Source: Sphaerisporangium sp040683095 | GTDB lineage: Bacteria > Actinomycetota > Actinomycetes > Streptosporangiales > Streptosporangiaceae | Length of the DNA stretch: 64,000 nucleotides | Direction: 5' to 3' | Assembly: GCF_040683095.1 (NCBI RefSeq) | Contig: NZ_JBFBCI010000043.1 | Location: 15,489-79,488, forward strand | Part shown: one piece after another, positions 26,620-35,048 of the stretch | Layout of the letters: every line of letters starts with the position of its first letter | Position numbering within the stretch: the stretch's first letter is position 1 | Notes under the pieces: model-generated | The model's input: only the letters and a program-made list of their open reading frames with translations | What the model was told of the DNA's origin: nothing | Databases searched by the model: none | Made by a program: the position numbers and the translations under genes

Positions 26620-27267
26620 TCAGGAGATGGAGAGGGCGCGGAGGGCCGCGACGTCGACCTGCTTGAGGGACTCGGCCACGAGACGCCTCGGGGCCGGGGC
26701 GATGGGGAGGATGCTGGGGACGGCCACGACCGCGCAGCCCGCGGCGGTGGCGGCGGCGACGCCGTTCGGGGAGTCCTCAAGGGCGACGCACTTCGCCGGG
26801 TCCACGCCCGTCAGGCGCGCGGCCATGAGGTACGGCTCGGGGTCGGGCTTGTAGTTCCGGACGTCGTCGCCGGTCACGATGACGTCGAAGTGGTCGCGCC
26901 GGCCGATGCCGTCGAGGATGGCGTCGGCCATCACCCGGGCGGACGAGGTGACCAGGGCGACGGGCAGGCCCGTCGCGCGGACCTCGCCCAGCAGTTCCAT
27001 GGCCCCGGGCATCGTCTCGAAGCCGTCGGCGAGCCGGGCGAGCACACCGTCGACCAGCCATGCCTCGACCTCGGCGGGGGACCGGTCGGAGCCGCCGGCC
27101 TTGATCATGTACGCGACCGTCGCCGGCATGGAACCGCCGACCAGGTTCTCCTGATCGGCGTCCGACCACGCGGCCCCCAGACGTCTCATCACATCCGACT
27201 CGACCTGGAACCAGAGCTTCTCGGTGTCCACGAGAAGCCCGTCCATGTCGAAGAAGACCGCATCCAC
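26620..27267 (-). CDS. HAD-family phosphatase (beta-phosphoglucomutase-like)
   Basis: The 215-residue product is a HAD hydrolase with a helical cap. Motif I is FFDMDGLLVDTE with both catalytic aspartates, motif II is VTSSAR, the motif III lysine is in KPDPEPYL, and motif IV is ALEDSPNG. It likely hydrolyses a small phosphorylated metabolite; the specificity is not visible. The GTG start at 27267 follows an AGGGGG site. It lies 58 bp downstream of metH and may be co-transcribed with it. Confidence 0.9.
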   Translation of the reverse strand: MDAVFFDMDGLLVDTEKLWFQVESDVMRRLGAAWSDADQENLVGGSMPATVAYMIKAGGSDRSPAEVEAWLVDGVLARLADGFETMPGAMELLGEVRATGLPVALVTSSARVMADAILDGIGRRDHFDVIVTGDDVRNYKPDPEPYLMAARLTGVDPAKCVALEDSPNGVAAATAAGCAVVAVPSILPIAPAPRRLVAESLKQVDVAALRALSIS

Positions 27268-27325
27268 TCAAAACCCCCTGAAAGTGCGTAATGACACCCT
27301 GACCGTACCGTCTGGCCGTCAGGCG

Positions 27326-30300
27326 TCAGACGTTGAAGTATTTGGCTTCGGGGTGGTGAACGATCATCGCGGAGGTCGCCTGCTCCGGATGCAACTGGAA
27401 CTCCTCCGACAGCGACACCCCGATCCGGGACGGATCCAGCAAATCGAACACCTGCCGCTGATCCTCCAGATGCGGACACGCCGGATAGCCGAAGGAGTAC
27501 CGGCAGCCGGTGACGTTCACCTTCAGCATGTCCTCCAGGCTCTCGTTCCCGCCGATGCCCAGTTCGGAGCGGACCCGGGCATGCCAGTACTCCGCCAGCG
27601 CCTCGGTCAGCTGCACCGAGAGCCCGTGCAACTCCAGGTAGTCACGGTAGGCGTCCTTGGCGAACAACTCGGCGGTGGCCTGGGAGATCCGCGAGCCCAT
27701 GGTGGCGACCTGGAAGGCCACCACGTCCACCTCCCCTGAGCCGGCCGGACGGAAGAAATCGGCCAGGCACAGGTGCCGGTCGCGGCGCTGGCGGGGGAAG
27801 GAGAACCGGGTCCGCTCCTTGCCCGCCTCGTCCAGGATGATCAGGTCGTCGCCGTGGGAGACGCAGGGGAAGTAGCCGTAGACCACCGCGGCCTGCAACA
27901 GGTTCTCGGTCTGCAACCGCTCCAGCCACATCCGCAGCCGCGGCCGGCCCTCGGTCTCCACCAGCTCCTCATACGACGCCCCGCCGGTGCCGCGGGCGGC
28001 CTTGAGCCCCCACTGGCCCATGAACGTGGCCCGCTCGTCCAAGAACGCCGCGTAATCGGCCAGCGGAATGCCCTTGACCACCCGCTCCCCCACGAACGGC
28101 GCCACCGGGACCGGATTGTCGCCCGCCACATCCGAACGCGCCGGCAACTCGGCCTCGGGGGTGCGGGCCAGGGTGGCACCGGACTTGACCCGCCGCTCCC
28201 GCAACGACGGCAACCGGGCACCCTTCACCCCGCGTTTGACCGCCATGAACGCGTCCATCAGCCGCAGCCCTTCGAAGGCGTCGCGGGCGTAGCGCACCTC
28301 GCCGGTGAAGGTCTCGGCCAGGTCCTGCTCCACATACGCCCGGGTGAGGGCGGCGCCGCCGAGCAGGACGGGGAACCGCTGAGAGATGCCGCGGGCGTTC
28401 ATCTCCTGCAGGTTCTCCTTCATGATCACGGTGGATTTGACCAGCAGCCCGGACATGCCGATCACATCGGCGTCCTTCTCCACCGCCGTCTCCAAGATCG
28501 CCGAAACGGGCTGTTTGATGCCCAGGTTGACGACCTCGTAGCCGTTGTTGGACAAGATGATGTCGACCAGGTTCTTGCCGATGTCGTGCACGTCCCCCTT
28601 GACGGTGGCCAGCACGATACGGCCCTTGGTCTCGCCCTCCACCCGGTCCATGTGCGGTTCCAGGTAGGCCACCGCGGCCTTCATCACCTCGGCCGAGGAC
28701 AACACGAACGGCAACTGCATCTGCCCCGAGCCGAACAGCTCGCCGACGGTCTTCATGCCCTCCAGCAGCACCTCGTTGATGATCTCCAACGCGGGCCGCT
28801 CCTCCAGAGCGACGTCCAGGTCGGCTTCCAGGCCCTTGCGCTCGCCGTCCACGATGCGCGCCTTGAGCCGCTCGGCCAGCGGCATCGCCGCGAGCTCGGC
28901 CGCCCGCCCGGCCCGCACCGCGCCGGCGTCCACCCCCTCGAACAGCTGCATGAACCGCTGCAGCGGGTCATAGCCCTCCCGCCGCCGGTCGTACACCATG
29001 TCCAGCGCGACCTGCCGCTGATCATCGGGGATCCGCGCCATCGGCACGATCTTCGAGGCGTGCGCGATCGCCGAATCCAGCCCCGCGTTCACACACTCGT
29101 TCAAGAACACCGAGTTCAGGACGACGCGGGCCGCGGGGTTGAGGCCGAAGGAGATGTTGGACAGGCCGAGGGTCGTCTGCACCTCGGGGTAGCGGCGCTT
29201 GAGCTCGCGGATGGCCTCGATGGTCTCGACGCCGTCGCGGCGGGTCTCCTCCTGGCCGGTGGCGATCGGGAAGGTGAGGCAATCGATGATGATGTCAGCG
29301 ACGGCCATTCCCCAATTGACCGTCAGATCCTCGATCAACCGCGTGGCGACGCGCACTTTCCACTCGGCCGTGCGCGCCTGGCCCTCCTCGTCGATGGTCA
29401 GCGCCACCACCGCGGCGCCGTGCTCCTTCACCAGGCGCATGATCTTCGTGAAGCGGGAGTCCGGGCCGTCGCCGTCCTCGTAGTTCACCGAGTTGATCAC
29501 GGCGCGGCCGCCGAGCATTTCCAGACCGGCCTGGAGTACGGCAGGCTCGGTGGAGTCCAGGACGATCGGCAGGGTGGAGGCGGTGGCGAACCGGAAGGCC
29601 AGTTCCTTCATGTCGGCCACGCCGTCACGGCCGACGTAGTCCACGCACAGGTCCAGCATGTGCGCCCCGTCGCGCACCTGCGCCCGGGCGATGTCGACGC
29701 ACTCCTCCCAGTTCCGCGCCAGCATCGCCTCGCGGAACGCCTTGGAGCCGTTGGCGTTGGTCCGCTCACCGATGGCCAGGTAGGAGGTGTCCTGCCGGAA
29801 GGGGACCGCCTGGTACAGCGAGGCCGCGCCGGGCTCGGGCCGCGGGCGCCGCGGGACGGGGGCCTGCCCGCGCACCGCCTCGACGACCTGGCGCAGGTGC
29901 TCGGGGGTGGTGCCGCAGCAGCCGCCCACCAGGCCCAGCCCGTACGCGGAGGTGAACTGCACGTGGGCCGCCGCGAGCTCCCGCGGGGTCAGGGGGTAGC
30001 GGGCGCCGTCGGAGGTGAGCTCGGGCAGACCGGCGTTGGGCATGCACGACAACGGCAACCGCGCATGCCGCGACAGATACCGCAGATGCTCACTCATCTC
30101 CGCCGGACCCGTCGCGCAGTTCAGCCCGACCACGTCCACACCCAGCGGCTCGATCACCGCCAGCGCCGCACCGATCTCCGACCCCAGCAACATCGCGCCG
30201 TTGGTCTCGATCGTCACCTGCGCGATCACCGGCACATCACGGCCCGCCGCCTCCACCGCACGACGTGCCCCGATCACCGCCGCCTTCACCTGCAACAGGT

Positions 30301-30793
30301 CCTGACACGTCTCCACGATCAACGCATCGGCGCCACCGGCGATCAACCCCGCCGCGTTCAGCTCATAGGCATCCCGCAATGCCCCGTACGGCAGATGACC
30401 CAAAGTCGGCAGCTTCGTCCCCGGCCCCATCGACCCCAGCACGAACCGCGGCCGATCCTCCGACGACCACTGGTCGGCCGCCTGGCGGGCCAGGGCGGCG
30501 CCCGCCCGGGACAGCTCGAAGACGCGCTCCCCGATGCCGTACTCCCCCAGAGCCGCCAGGTTGGCGCCGAAGGTGTTGGTCTCCACGCAGTCGACGCCGA
30601 CCGCGAAGTACGCCTCGTGCACCGCCCGGACGATGTCGGGACGGGTGACGTTCAGGACCTCGTTGCACCCTTCGTGACCGTCGAAGTCGTCCAGCGAAGG
30701 GTCGTACGATTGCAGCATCGTGCCCATCGCGCCGTCGGCCACCAGGACGCGCTCGCCCAGGTGACGCCTGAACGAGGAGGCTTCACGGTTCAT
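27326..30793 (-). CDS. metH: Cobalamin-dependent methionine synthase MetH
   Basis: MetH transfers the methyl group of methyltetrahydrofolate to homocysteine via B12. The 1155-residue product has all modules: the homocysteine domain (about 1-320) with zinc cysteines in GLVGGCCGTTPEH, the pterin-binding domain (about 350-620, YLAIGERTNANGSK), the helical cap and B12 domain with the histidine motif GDVHDIGKN, and the C-terminal reactivation domain with GCRYSFGYPACP. I chose ATG 30793 (MNREASSFRRHLGERVLVADGAMG) because it fits the family N-terminus; the extra 39 upstream codons do not. I see no B12 riboswitch upstream. Confidence 0.97.
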   Translation of the reverse strand: MNREASSFRRHLGERVLVADGAMGTMLQSYDPSLDDFDGHEGCNEVLNVTRPDIVRAVHEAYFAVGVDCVETNTFGANLAALGEYGIGERVFELSRAGAALARQAADQWSSEDRPRFVLGSMGPGTKLPTLGHLPYGALRDAYELNAAGLIAGGADALIVETCQDLLQVKAAVIGARRAVEAAGRDVPVIAQVTIETNGAMLLGSEIGAALAVIEPLGVDVVGLNCATGPAEMSEHLRYLSRHARLPLSCMPNAGLPELTSDGARYPLTPRELAAAHVQFTSAYGLGLVGGCCGTTPEHLRQVVEAVRGQAPVPRRPRPEPGAASLYQAVPFRQDTSYLAIGERTNANGSKAFREAMLARNWEECVDIARAQVRDGAHMLDLCVDYVGRDGVADMKELAFRFATASTLPIVLDSTEPAVLQAGLEMLGGRAVINSVNYEDGDGPDSRFTKIMRLVKEHGAAVVALTIDEEGQARTAEWKVRVATRLIEDLTVNWGMAVADIIIDCLTFPIATGQEETRRDGVETIEAIRELKRRYPEVQTTLGLSNISFGLNPAARVVLNSVFLNECVNAGLDSAIAHASKIVPMARIPDDQRQVALDMVYDRRREGYDPLQRFMQLFEGVDAGAVRAGRAAELAAMPLAERLKARIVDGERKGLEADLDVALEERPALEIINEVLLEGMKTVGELFGSGQMQLPFVLSSAEVMKAAVAYLEPHMDRVEGETKGRIVLATVKGDVHDIGKNLVDIILSNNGYEVVNLGIKQPVSAILETAVEKDADVIGMSGLLVKSTVIMKENLQEMNARGISQRFPVLLGGAALTRAYVEQDLAETFTGEVRYARDAFEGLRLMDAFMAVKRGVKGARLPSLRERRVKSGATLARTPEAELPARSDVAGDNPVPVAPFVGERVVKGIPLADYAAFLDERATFMGQWGLKAARGTGGASYEELVETEGRPRLRMWLERLQTENLLQAAVVYGYFPCVSHGDDLIILDEAGKERTRFSFPRQRRDRHLCLADFFRPAGSGEVDVVAFQVATMGSRISQATAELFAKDAYRDYLELHGLSVQLTEALAEYWHARVRSELGIGGNESLEDMLKVNVTGCRYSFGYPACPHLEDQRQVFDLLDPSRIGVSLSEEFQLHPEQATSAMIVHHPEAKYFNV

Positions 30794-31004
30794 GGGCCCA
30801 AGCGTAGCCGCCGGGCCGAAATCGACACGGAGCGACATCGCACGGGGCCGTCCCGTTGGACCGCTCTCGCGCACGGCTATCCCCTCTCGGTGACACTGAC
30901 CGCCCCTCAACGAATAGGCTTAGTTAGGCACAAGGCCGCCGCCGGCGGTCGAGAGGGCGCTTCGTCGTGTGAACGCCCTTGGCCATGCCAGGAGGAGGCG
31001 GCGT

Positions 31005-31859
31005 GTGATCGAGCTCGAAGGACTTCCCGAGCTCGTCGACCCGGTGCTGATCGCCGCGTTCGAGGGCTGGAACGACGCGGGCGAGGCGTCGAGCGGCGCT
31101 CTGGCGCATCTGGAGGCGGAGTGGAAGGCCACCCTGCTCGTCGAGCTCGACCCGGAGGACTACTACGACTTCCAGGTGACCCGCCCGATGGTCGAAATGC
31201 GCGACGGCGTCAGCCGTTCGATCGTGTGGCCGACCACCCGCCTGCTGGTCGCGCGGCCCCCGGGCAGCGAGCGCGACGTCGTGCTGCTGCGCGGCATCGA
31301 GCCGAACATGCGCTGGCGCACGTTCTGCTCCGAGATCGTCGGCATCTGCCTGGAGCTCGGGGTCGAGACCGCGATGCTGCTGGGCGCCCTGCTGAACGAC
31401 TCGCCGCACACCCGGCCGGTGCCGGTCATGGGCAGCGTGAGCGACCCGGGACTGGCCCGTTCCCTGAACCTGGAGCTGACGCGCTACGAGGGGCCCACGG
31501 GCATCGTCGGCGTGCTCCAGCACTCCCTCAACGCGGCGGGCACCAAGACGATCTCCCTGTGGGCGTCGGTGCCGCACTACGTCGCCCAGCCGCCGAACCC
31601 GAAGGCCACGCTCGCGCTGCTGAGCCGCATGGAGGACCTGCTCGACATCCCGATGCCGCTCGGCGAGCTGCCGGACGAGGCGCGGGCGTGGGAGCACGGC
31701 GTGGACGAGCTGGCCGCGCAGGACTCCGAGGTCGCCGAGTACGTCCGGGAGCTGGAGGAGCGCAAGGACGCCGCCGAGCTTCCCGAGGCCAGCGGCGACG
31801 CGATCGCCGCCGAGTTCGAGCGCTACCTGCGGCGGCGCGACCACGACAGCGACGGCTAG
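31005..31859 (+). CDS. PAC2-family protein
   Basis: The 284-residue product is a PAC2 (proteasome assembly chaperone-like) protein, a family common in actinobacteria whose role is unproven. The domain spans about residues 3-215 with FEGWNDAGEASSGAL near the start and MLLGALLNDSPHTRPV in the middle, then a charged C-terminal helix. The start is GTG 31005 because AGGAGGAGG (30990-30998) sits six bases upstream; an earlier GTG at 30969 has no site. It is divergent from metH. The name refers to a eukaryotic proteasome chaperone, and the proteasome genes lie about 25 kb away, but a link is not shown. Confidence 0.9.
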   Translation: MIELEGLPELVDPVLIAAFEGWNDAGEASSGALAHLEAEWKATLLVELDPEDYYDFQVTRPMVEMRDGVSRSIVWPTTRLLVARPPGSERDVVLLRGIEPNMRWRTFCSEIVGICLELGVETAMLLGALLNDSPHTRPVPVMGSVSDPGLARSLNLELTRYEGPTGIVGVLQHSLNAAGTKTISLWASVPHYVAQPPNPKATLALLSRMEDLLDIPMPLGELPDEARAWEHGVDELAAQDSEVAEYVRELEERKDAAELPEASGDAIAAEFERYLRRRDHDSDG

Positions 31860-32139
31860 CGACGGCCGGCGACGCCTGAGGTCACGGGCGCCGGTCCGGC
31901 CGGCACCCCGGGCACGTCGTGCGACACGCGGGAAAGCCACGTTTCGCATATTCGCCGCGCGCTTCGCGGATCACGGGTAATAATTGGCCGCTGCGCCGTT
32001 CCGCACCTGCACGTATGGGCGGCACCCTCACGCGCGGCCACGCTTCGGCGACGGAGAGGAACACCGCTCCGCGAACCCCCCGGAACCACGCCACCCGCGT
32101 GCTGAACCGACACATGTGACCGCGCACCCTGGGATCCCC

Positions 32140-32775
32140 ATGGCGACGACTCAATATCAAGATCCGCACAAGAGAGCACAGGAGACGCGGCGACGCGTCC
32201 TCGAGATGGCCGTGTACATGCACCAGGAGGGCAGGGACGAGGCGCCGCGCCCGGAGGACGGCGACGCGTATCCGCAGATGCGCGGCGCGACCCCCGCCCA
32301 GGCGGTGGACATGTTCCTCGCCCTCCTGCAGGACCGCCTGCCCGTCTGGCTGCGCACGCTCGACGCGCTGATGCACAAGGCCGGCAAGGGGCGGGTCAAC
32401 GACAACCTGCTGCCGGTGGCGCGCACGGGCATCGACTACTACGCCGAGGTCCAGTCCGCGGCGATGCCCGCGTTCATCTCCCCGTCGATCACGGTGCGCT
32501 TTCGCGAGGCGCTGCGCGAGACCGATCTCGGCCCCGCCTCGGAGATCGCCCCGCTGGCCGAGTACCTCGCGCTGGAGCGGAGCCTCGGCCGGGTCGCGCC
32601 CGACGTGACGCCGGAGGCCAGCGCCCGGTTGCTGCTGGCGGGCTGTTTGCGGCACGCCTACTACGAGACGTTCATCGGGGCCGGCGCGGGCCTGTCCCGC
32701 GACGACTGCGCGGCCGAGATCGTGCGCGAGTTGCGGCTGGAGGCGATCACCCCCCGGACGCCGGCGCTCTCCTGA
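32140..32775 (+). CDS. TetR-like ligand-binding protein lacking a recognisable helix-turn-helix
   Basis: The 211-residue product keeps the first TetR helix (KRAQETRRRVLEMAVYMHQEG) but the expected helix-turn-helix is replaced by an acidic, proline-containing stretch, RDEAPRPEDGDAYPQMRG. The remainder resembles a TetR C-terminal domain, with LLLAGCLRHAYYETFIGAG and a closing ..AAEIVRELRL helix. It may therefore sense a ligand or bind a partner without binding DNA in the usual way. The ATG at 32140 has no strong ribosome site; a GTG at 32116 is an in-frame alternative. Its last 29 bases overlap the end of the convergent cbiX gene. Confidence 0.75.
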   Translation: MATTQYQDPHKRAQETRRRVLEMAVYMHQEGRDEAPRPEDGDAYPQMRGATPAQAVDMFLALLQDRLPVWLRTLDALMHKAGKGRVNDNLLPVARTGIDYYAEVQSAAMPAFISPSITVRFREALRETDLGPASEIAPLAEYLALERSLGRVAPDVTPEASARLLLAGCLRHAYYETFIGAGAGLSRDDCAAEIVRELRLEAITPRTPALS

Positions 32776-33520
32776 GCCCGCGGGCCGCGCCGGGCACGCG
32801 CCACGCCGCCCCCTGCCACGCCGCCCCCTGCCACGCCGACCGGGCCGTCGCCTCGTCGAAGCGGTGCCACACCAGGGCGGCCAGTTCGTCGTCGGCGCCG
32901 AGCGGGCGGGAGACCAGGTCGGCCCCGGACTCCTCCAGCCGGCCCTGGAAGTGGCCGGGCGCGAGCAGGTAGGACGCCAGGGCCACCCGGGGGGCCGGGC
33001 CCGAGCGCAGCCGGTCCAGGGCCTCGCCGATGGCCGGGCGGCCCGCCGAGGCGAACGCCGCGGTGACCGGCCGCGACAGCCGCATCGACAGCAGCCGGGC
33101 GGCGGCGCGGACGTCGTCCAGGGCGCCGGGGTCGGAGGAGCCGGCCGCGCCGAGGACGACCGTGTCGGTGGAGCGCAGCCCCGCCGAGACCAGGCGGCGC
33201 ACCAGCACGGACGTGATGAGCGCGTGGGGGCCGAGCCTGCCGGCGACCAGCGCGCCGGGCTTGGCGCGGGCGACGACGGCGGGCAGGTCGATGTGGACGT
33301 GGTAGCCGCCGGCGAGCAGCAGCGGGACCACGACGGCCGGTCCGGGCAGCCCGGCCAGGATCCCGTCCAGCGGGGGCGAGCTGATCTCCAGGTAGGCGGC
33401 CTCGACGCGGTGGCCGGGGCGTGCCCGGCGTACGCGGGCGGCCAGGGCGGCGATCGTGGCCTCGCCCTCGGCGTTGCGCGTGCCGTGGGCCGCGAGCACC
33501 AGCGCGGGCGGCGGGGTCAC
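32747..33520 (-). CDS. cbiX: Sirohydrochlorin chelatase-like protein (CbiX family)
   Basis: CbiX-type enzymes insert iron (or cobalt) into sirohydrochlorin, giving siroheme, the cofactor of nitrite reductase. The 257-residue product has two repeated halves; the first carries the metal-binding histidine in LAAHGTRN and GGYHVHIDLP, the second YLLAPGHFQG. The GTG start at 33520 overlaps the nnaR stop (GTGA) and is preceded by GGAGG. Its C-terminus contains a short repeat (WQGAA twice) from a 15-bp duplication. It is the last gene of the nitrate/nitrite operon and likely supplies siroheme to NirB. Confidence 0.9.
   Translation of the reverse strand: MTPPPALVLAAHGTRNAEGEATIAALAARVRRARPGHRVEAAYLEISSPPLDGILAGLPGPAVVVPLLLAGGYHVHIDLPAVVARAKPGALVAGRLGPHALITSVLVRRLVSAGLRSTDTVVLGAAGSSDPGALDDVRAAARLLSMRLSRPVTAAFASAGRPAIGEALDRLRSGPAPRVALASYLLAPGHFQGRLEESGADLVSRPLGADDELAALVWHRFDEATARSAWQGAAWQGAAWRVPGAARGLRRAPASGG
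32801..32838. repeat. 15-bp tandem repeat, two and a half copies
   Basis: CCACGCCGCCCCCTG occurs at 32801-32815 and 32816-32830, followed by the first eight bases again. It lies in frame within the C-terminus of cbiX and encodes the WQGAA duplication, so it does not break the gene. Confidence 0.8.
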
Positions 33521-34686
33521 CGCACCTCCAGCCGGTCGCAGGCCAGGCGGTAGCCGCGCTTGACGACGGTCTCGACGATGCCGGCCGGGCCGAGGGCGCG
33601 GCGCAGCCGGGTGACCGCCATCTCGACGGCGTGCTCGGCGGATTCCCGTGCCGGGCCGCCGGGGAGCACGACCCGCAGCTCCGAGCGGGCGACAACGTGC
33701 CCGGGCCGCTCGGCGAGGCGCTTGAGGACGGCCATGGGTGCGGGCGGCAGCGGCTTGAGGTCGCCGTCCACGGCGACGGCGTGGCCGCGGATCTCCAGCT
33801 CGTGGCAACCGGCGGTGACCCGGGTGACGCCGTGCTCGGGCAGGTGCCGTGCCAGGGTGCGGGCGAGGGCGCCGAGCCGCGAGCGTTCGGGCTGGATCAC
33901 CGGCACGTTCCTGGCCACCAGCGGCGCGGCGGTGACCGGGCCCACGCAGGCGGCCACGACCGACCCGCGGAAGGCGTCGATCAGCGAGTCCTCCAGGTGC
34001 TCGGCCCGCGCGGCGTTGAGCATGGCGAGCACGGCGGGGGCGCTGGTGAAGGCGACGGCGTCCACCGAGCCGGAGATCGCCTGGGTGATCAGGCGGCGCA
34101 GCGGCGAGGGGTCGCGGTAGGGCAGCCAGCGGTAGACCGGGACCTCGATGACGGTGGCCCCGGCGGCGCGCAGGGCGGCGATGAAGCCGATCAACGGCTC
34201 GCCGTGAAGCTGGACGACGATGCGGCGCCCGCGCAGGTCCTGGGCGAGGAGGTACTGCTTGATCTCGTCGCAGGACTCGGTGGCCGGGGTCCAGTGGTCG
34301 CTCAGCCCGGCGGCGCGCACGGCCCCGCGCGCCTTGGGCCCGCGGGGCAGGATGCGCGCGGAGGCCAGGTGGGCGGCCAGCTCGGTGCACAGCCCCCAGC
34401 CCTCGGCGGCGGCCATCCAGCCGCGGAAGCCCACGCCGGTGGTGACCACGACGTCGTGGACGGGCGCGTCCAGGCACTGGCGGGTGGCCGCGAGCAGGCC
34501 GGCGTCCTCGGCGAGCGGGACGAGCCGGATCGCCGGGGCGCGGACGACGCGGGCGCCCCGGCGTTCGAGGAGCGCGGCGAACTCCTCGCGCCTGCGGGTG
34601 GCGGTCACGCCGATGGTGAAGCCCGCCAGCGCGTCCGGCGCGGTCTCGGGGCTGGTCAGCGGATCGTCCAGAAGCGCGGCTGTCAT
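33517..34686 (-). CDS. nnaR: NnaR-type regulator: HemD-like domain plus winged helix
   Basis: The 389-residue product joins a uroporphyrinogen-III synthase-like domain (about 20-275, with TFTSAPA-type segment AFTSAPAVLAML and CVGPVTAAPL) to a C-terminal OmpR-type winged helix (about 300-385, ending ETVVKRGYRLAC). This architecture is that of NnaR, which in Streptomyces and Mycobacterium activates nitrate/nitrite assimilation genes. Whether the HemD domain is enzymatic here cannot be said from sequence. ATG 34686 overlaps the nirD stop (34683). It lies in the operon it is expected to control. Confidence 0.9.
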   Translation of the reverse strand: MTAALLDDPLTSPETAPDALAGFTIGVTATRRREEFAALLERRGARVVRAPAIRLVPLAEDAGLLAATRQCLDAPVHDVVVTTGVGFRGWMAAAEGWGLCTELAAHLASARILPRGPKARGAVRAAGLSDHWTPATESCDEIKQYLLAQDLRGRRIVVQLHGEPLIGFIAALRAAGATVIEVPVYRWLPYRDPSPLRRLITQAISGSVDAVAFTSAPAVLAMLNAARAEHLEDSLIDAFRGSVVAACVGPVTAAPLVARNVPVIQPERSRLGALARTLARHLPEHGVTRVTAGCHELEIRGHAVAVDGDLKPLPPAPMAVLKRLAERPGHVVARSELRVVLPGGPARESAEHAVEMAVTRLRRALGPAGIVETVVKRGYRLACDRLEVR

Positions 34687-35048
34687 TCCACGCTCACCTC
34701 CAGGGTGCCGTCGGTGACTCGGGTGGGGTATGTCGGTATCGCTGTCTCCGGGTCGTCCAGGCATGCGCCGGTGACGAGGGAGAAGACCTGTTTGTGCATG
34801 GGTGTGACGACCACGGGTTCCTCGCCCCGGGTGCCGACGATGCCGCGCGACATGACGTACGCGCGGCTGAACGGGTCGCGGTTGCCGACGGCGTAGACAC
34901 GGCCGTCGAAGGTGCGGAACACCGCGATCTGGTCGCTCGCGACCAGGGCGGCGGCGCCGCGTTCGGGGATGAGGTCGGTGTAGGCGCATATCGGCACCCA
35001 TGTCCGGGTGTCGTCGCCGGGGTCCGTCGTCCGGCCGGTCAGGGTCAT
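34683..35048 (-). CDS. nirD: Nitrite reductase small subunit NirD
   Basis: The 121-residue product is the Rieske-fold small subunit of NADH-dependent assimilatory nitrite reductase. The usual iron-sulfur ligands are absent, as in typical NirD: the segment is VVVTPMHKQVFSLVTGACLDD. It probably stabilises the complex with NirB. ATG 35048 overlaps the nirB stop by four bases (ATGA), and its own stop overlaps nnaR. Confidence 0.95.
   Translation of the reverse strand: MTLTGRTTDPGDDTRTWVPICAYTDLIPERGAAALVASDQIAVFRTFDGRVYAVGNRDPFSRAYVMSRGIVGTRGEEPVVVTPMHKQVFSLVTGACLDDPETAIPTYPTRVTDGTLEVSVE

Noticed and set aside
30794..31004. Cobalamin riboswitch before metH
   Set aside because: I looked for a B12-box-like conserved core and did not see one; a covariance search would settle it.
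27773..31879. A 1368-codon plus-strand frame across metH and PAC2
   Set aside because: It mirrors metH and then runs through PAC2 in another frame; there is no ribosome site or family pattern.
32801..32838. CRISPR-like short repeats
   Set aside because: The repeats are 15 bp, directly adjacent with no spacers, and in frame inside cbiX.
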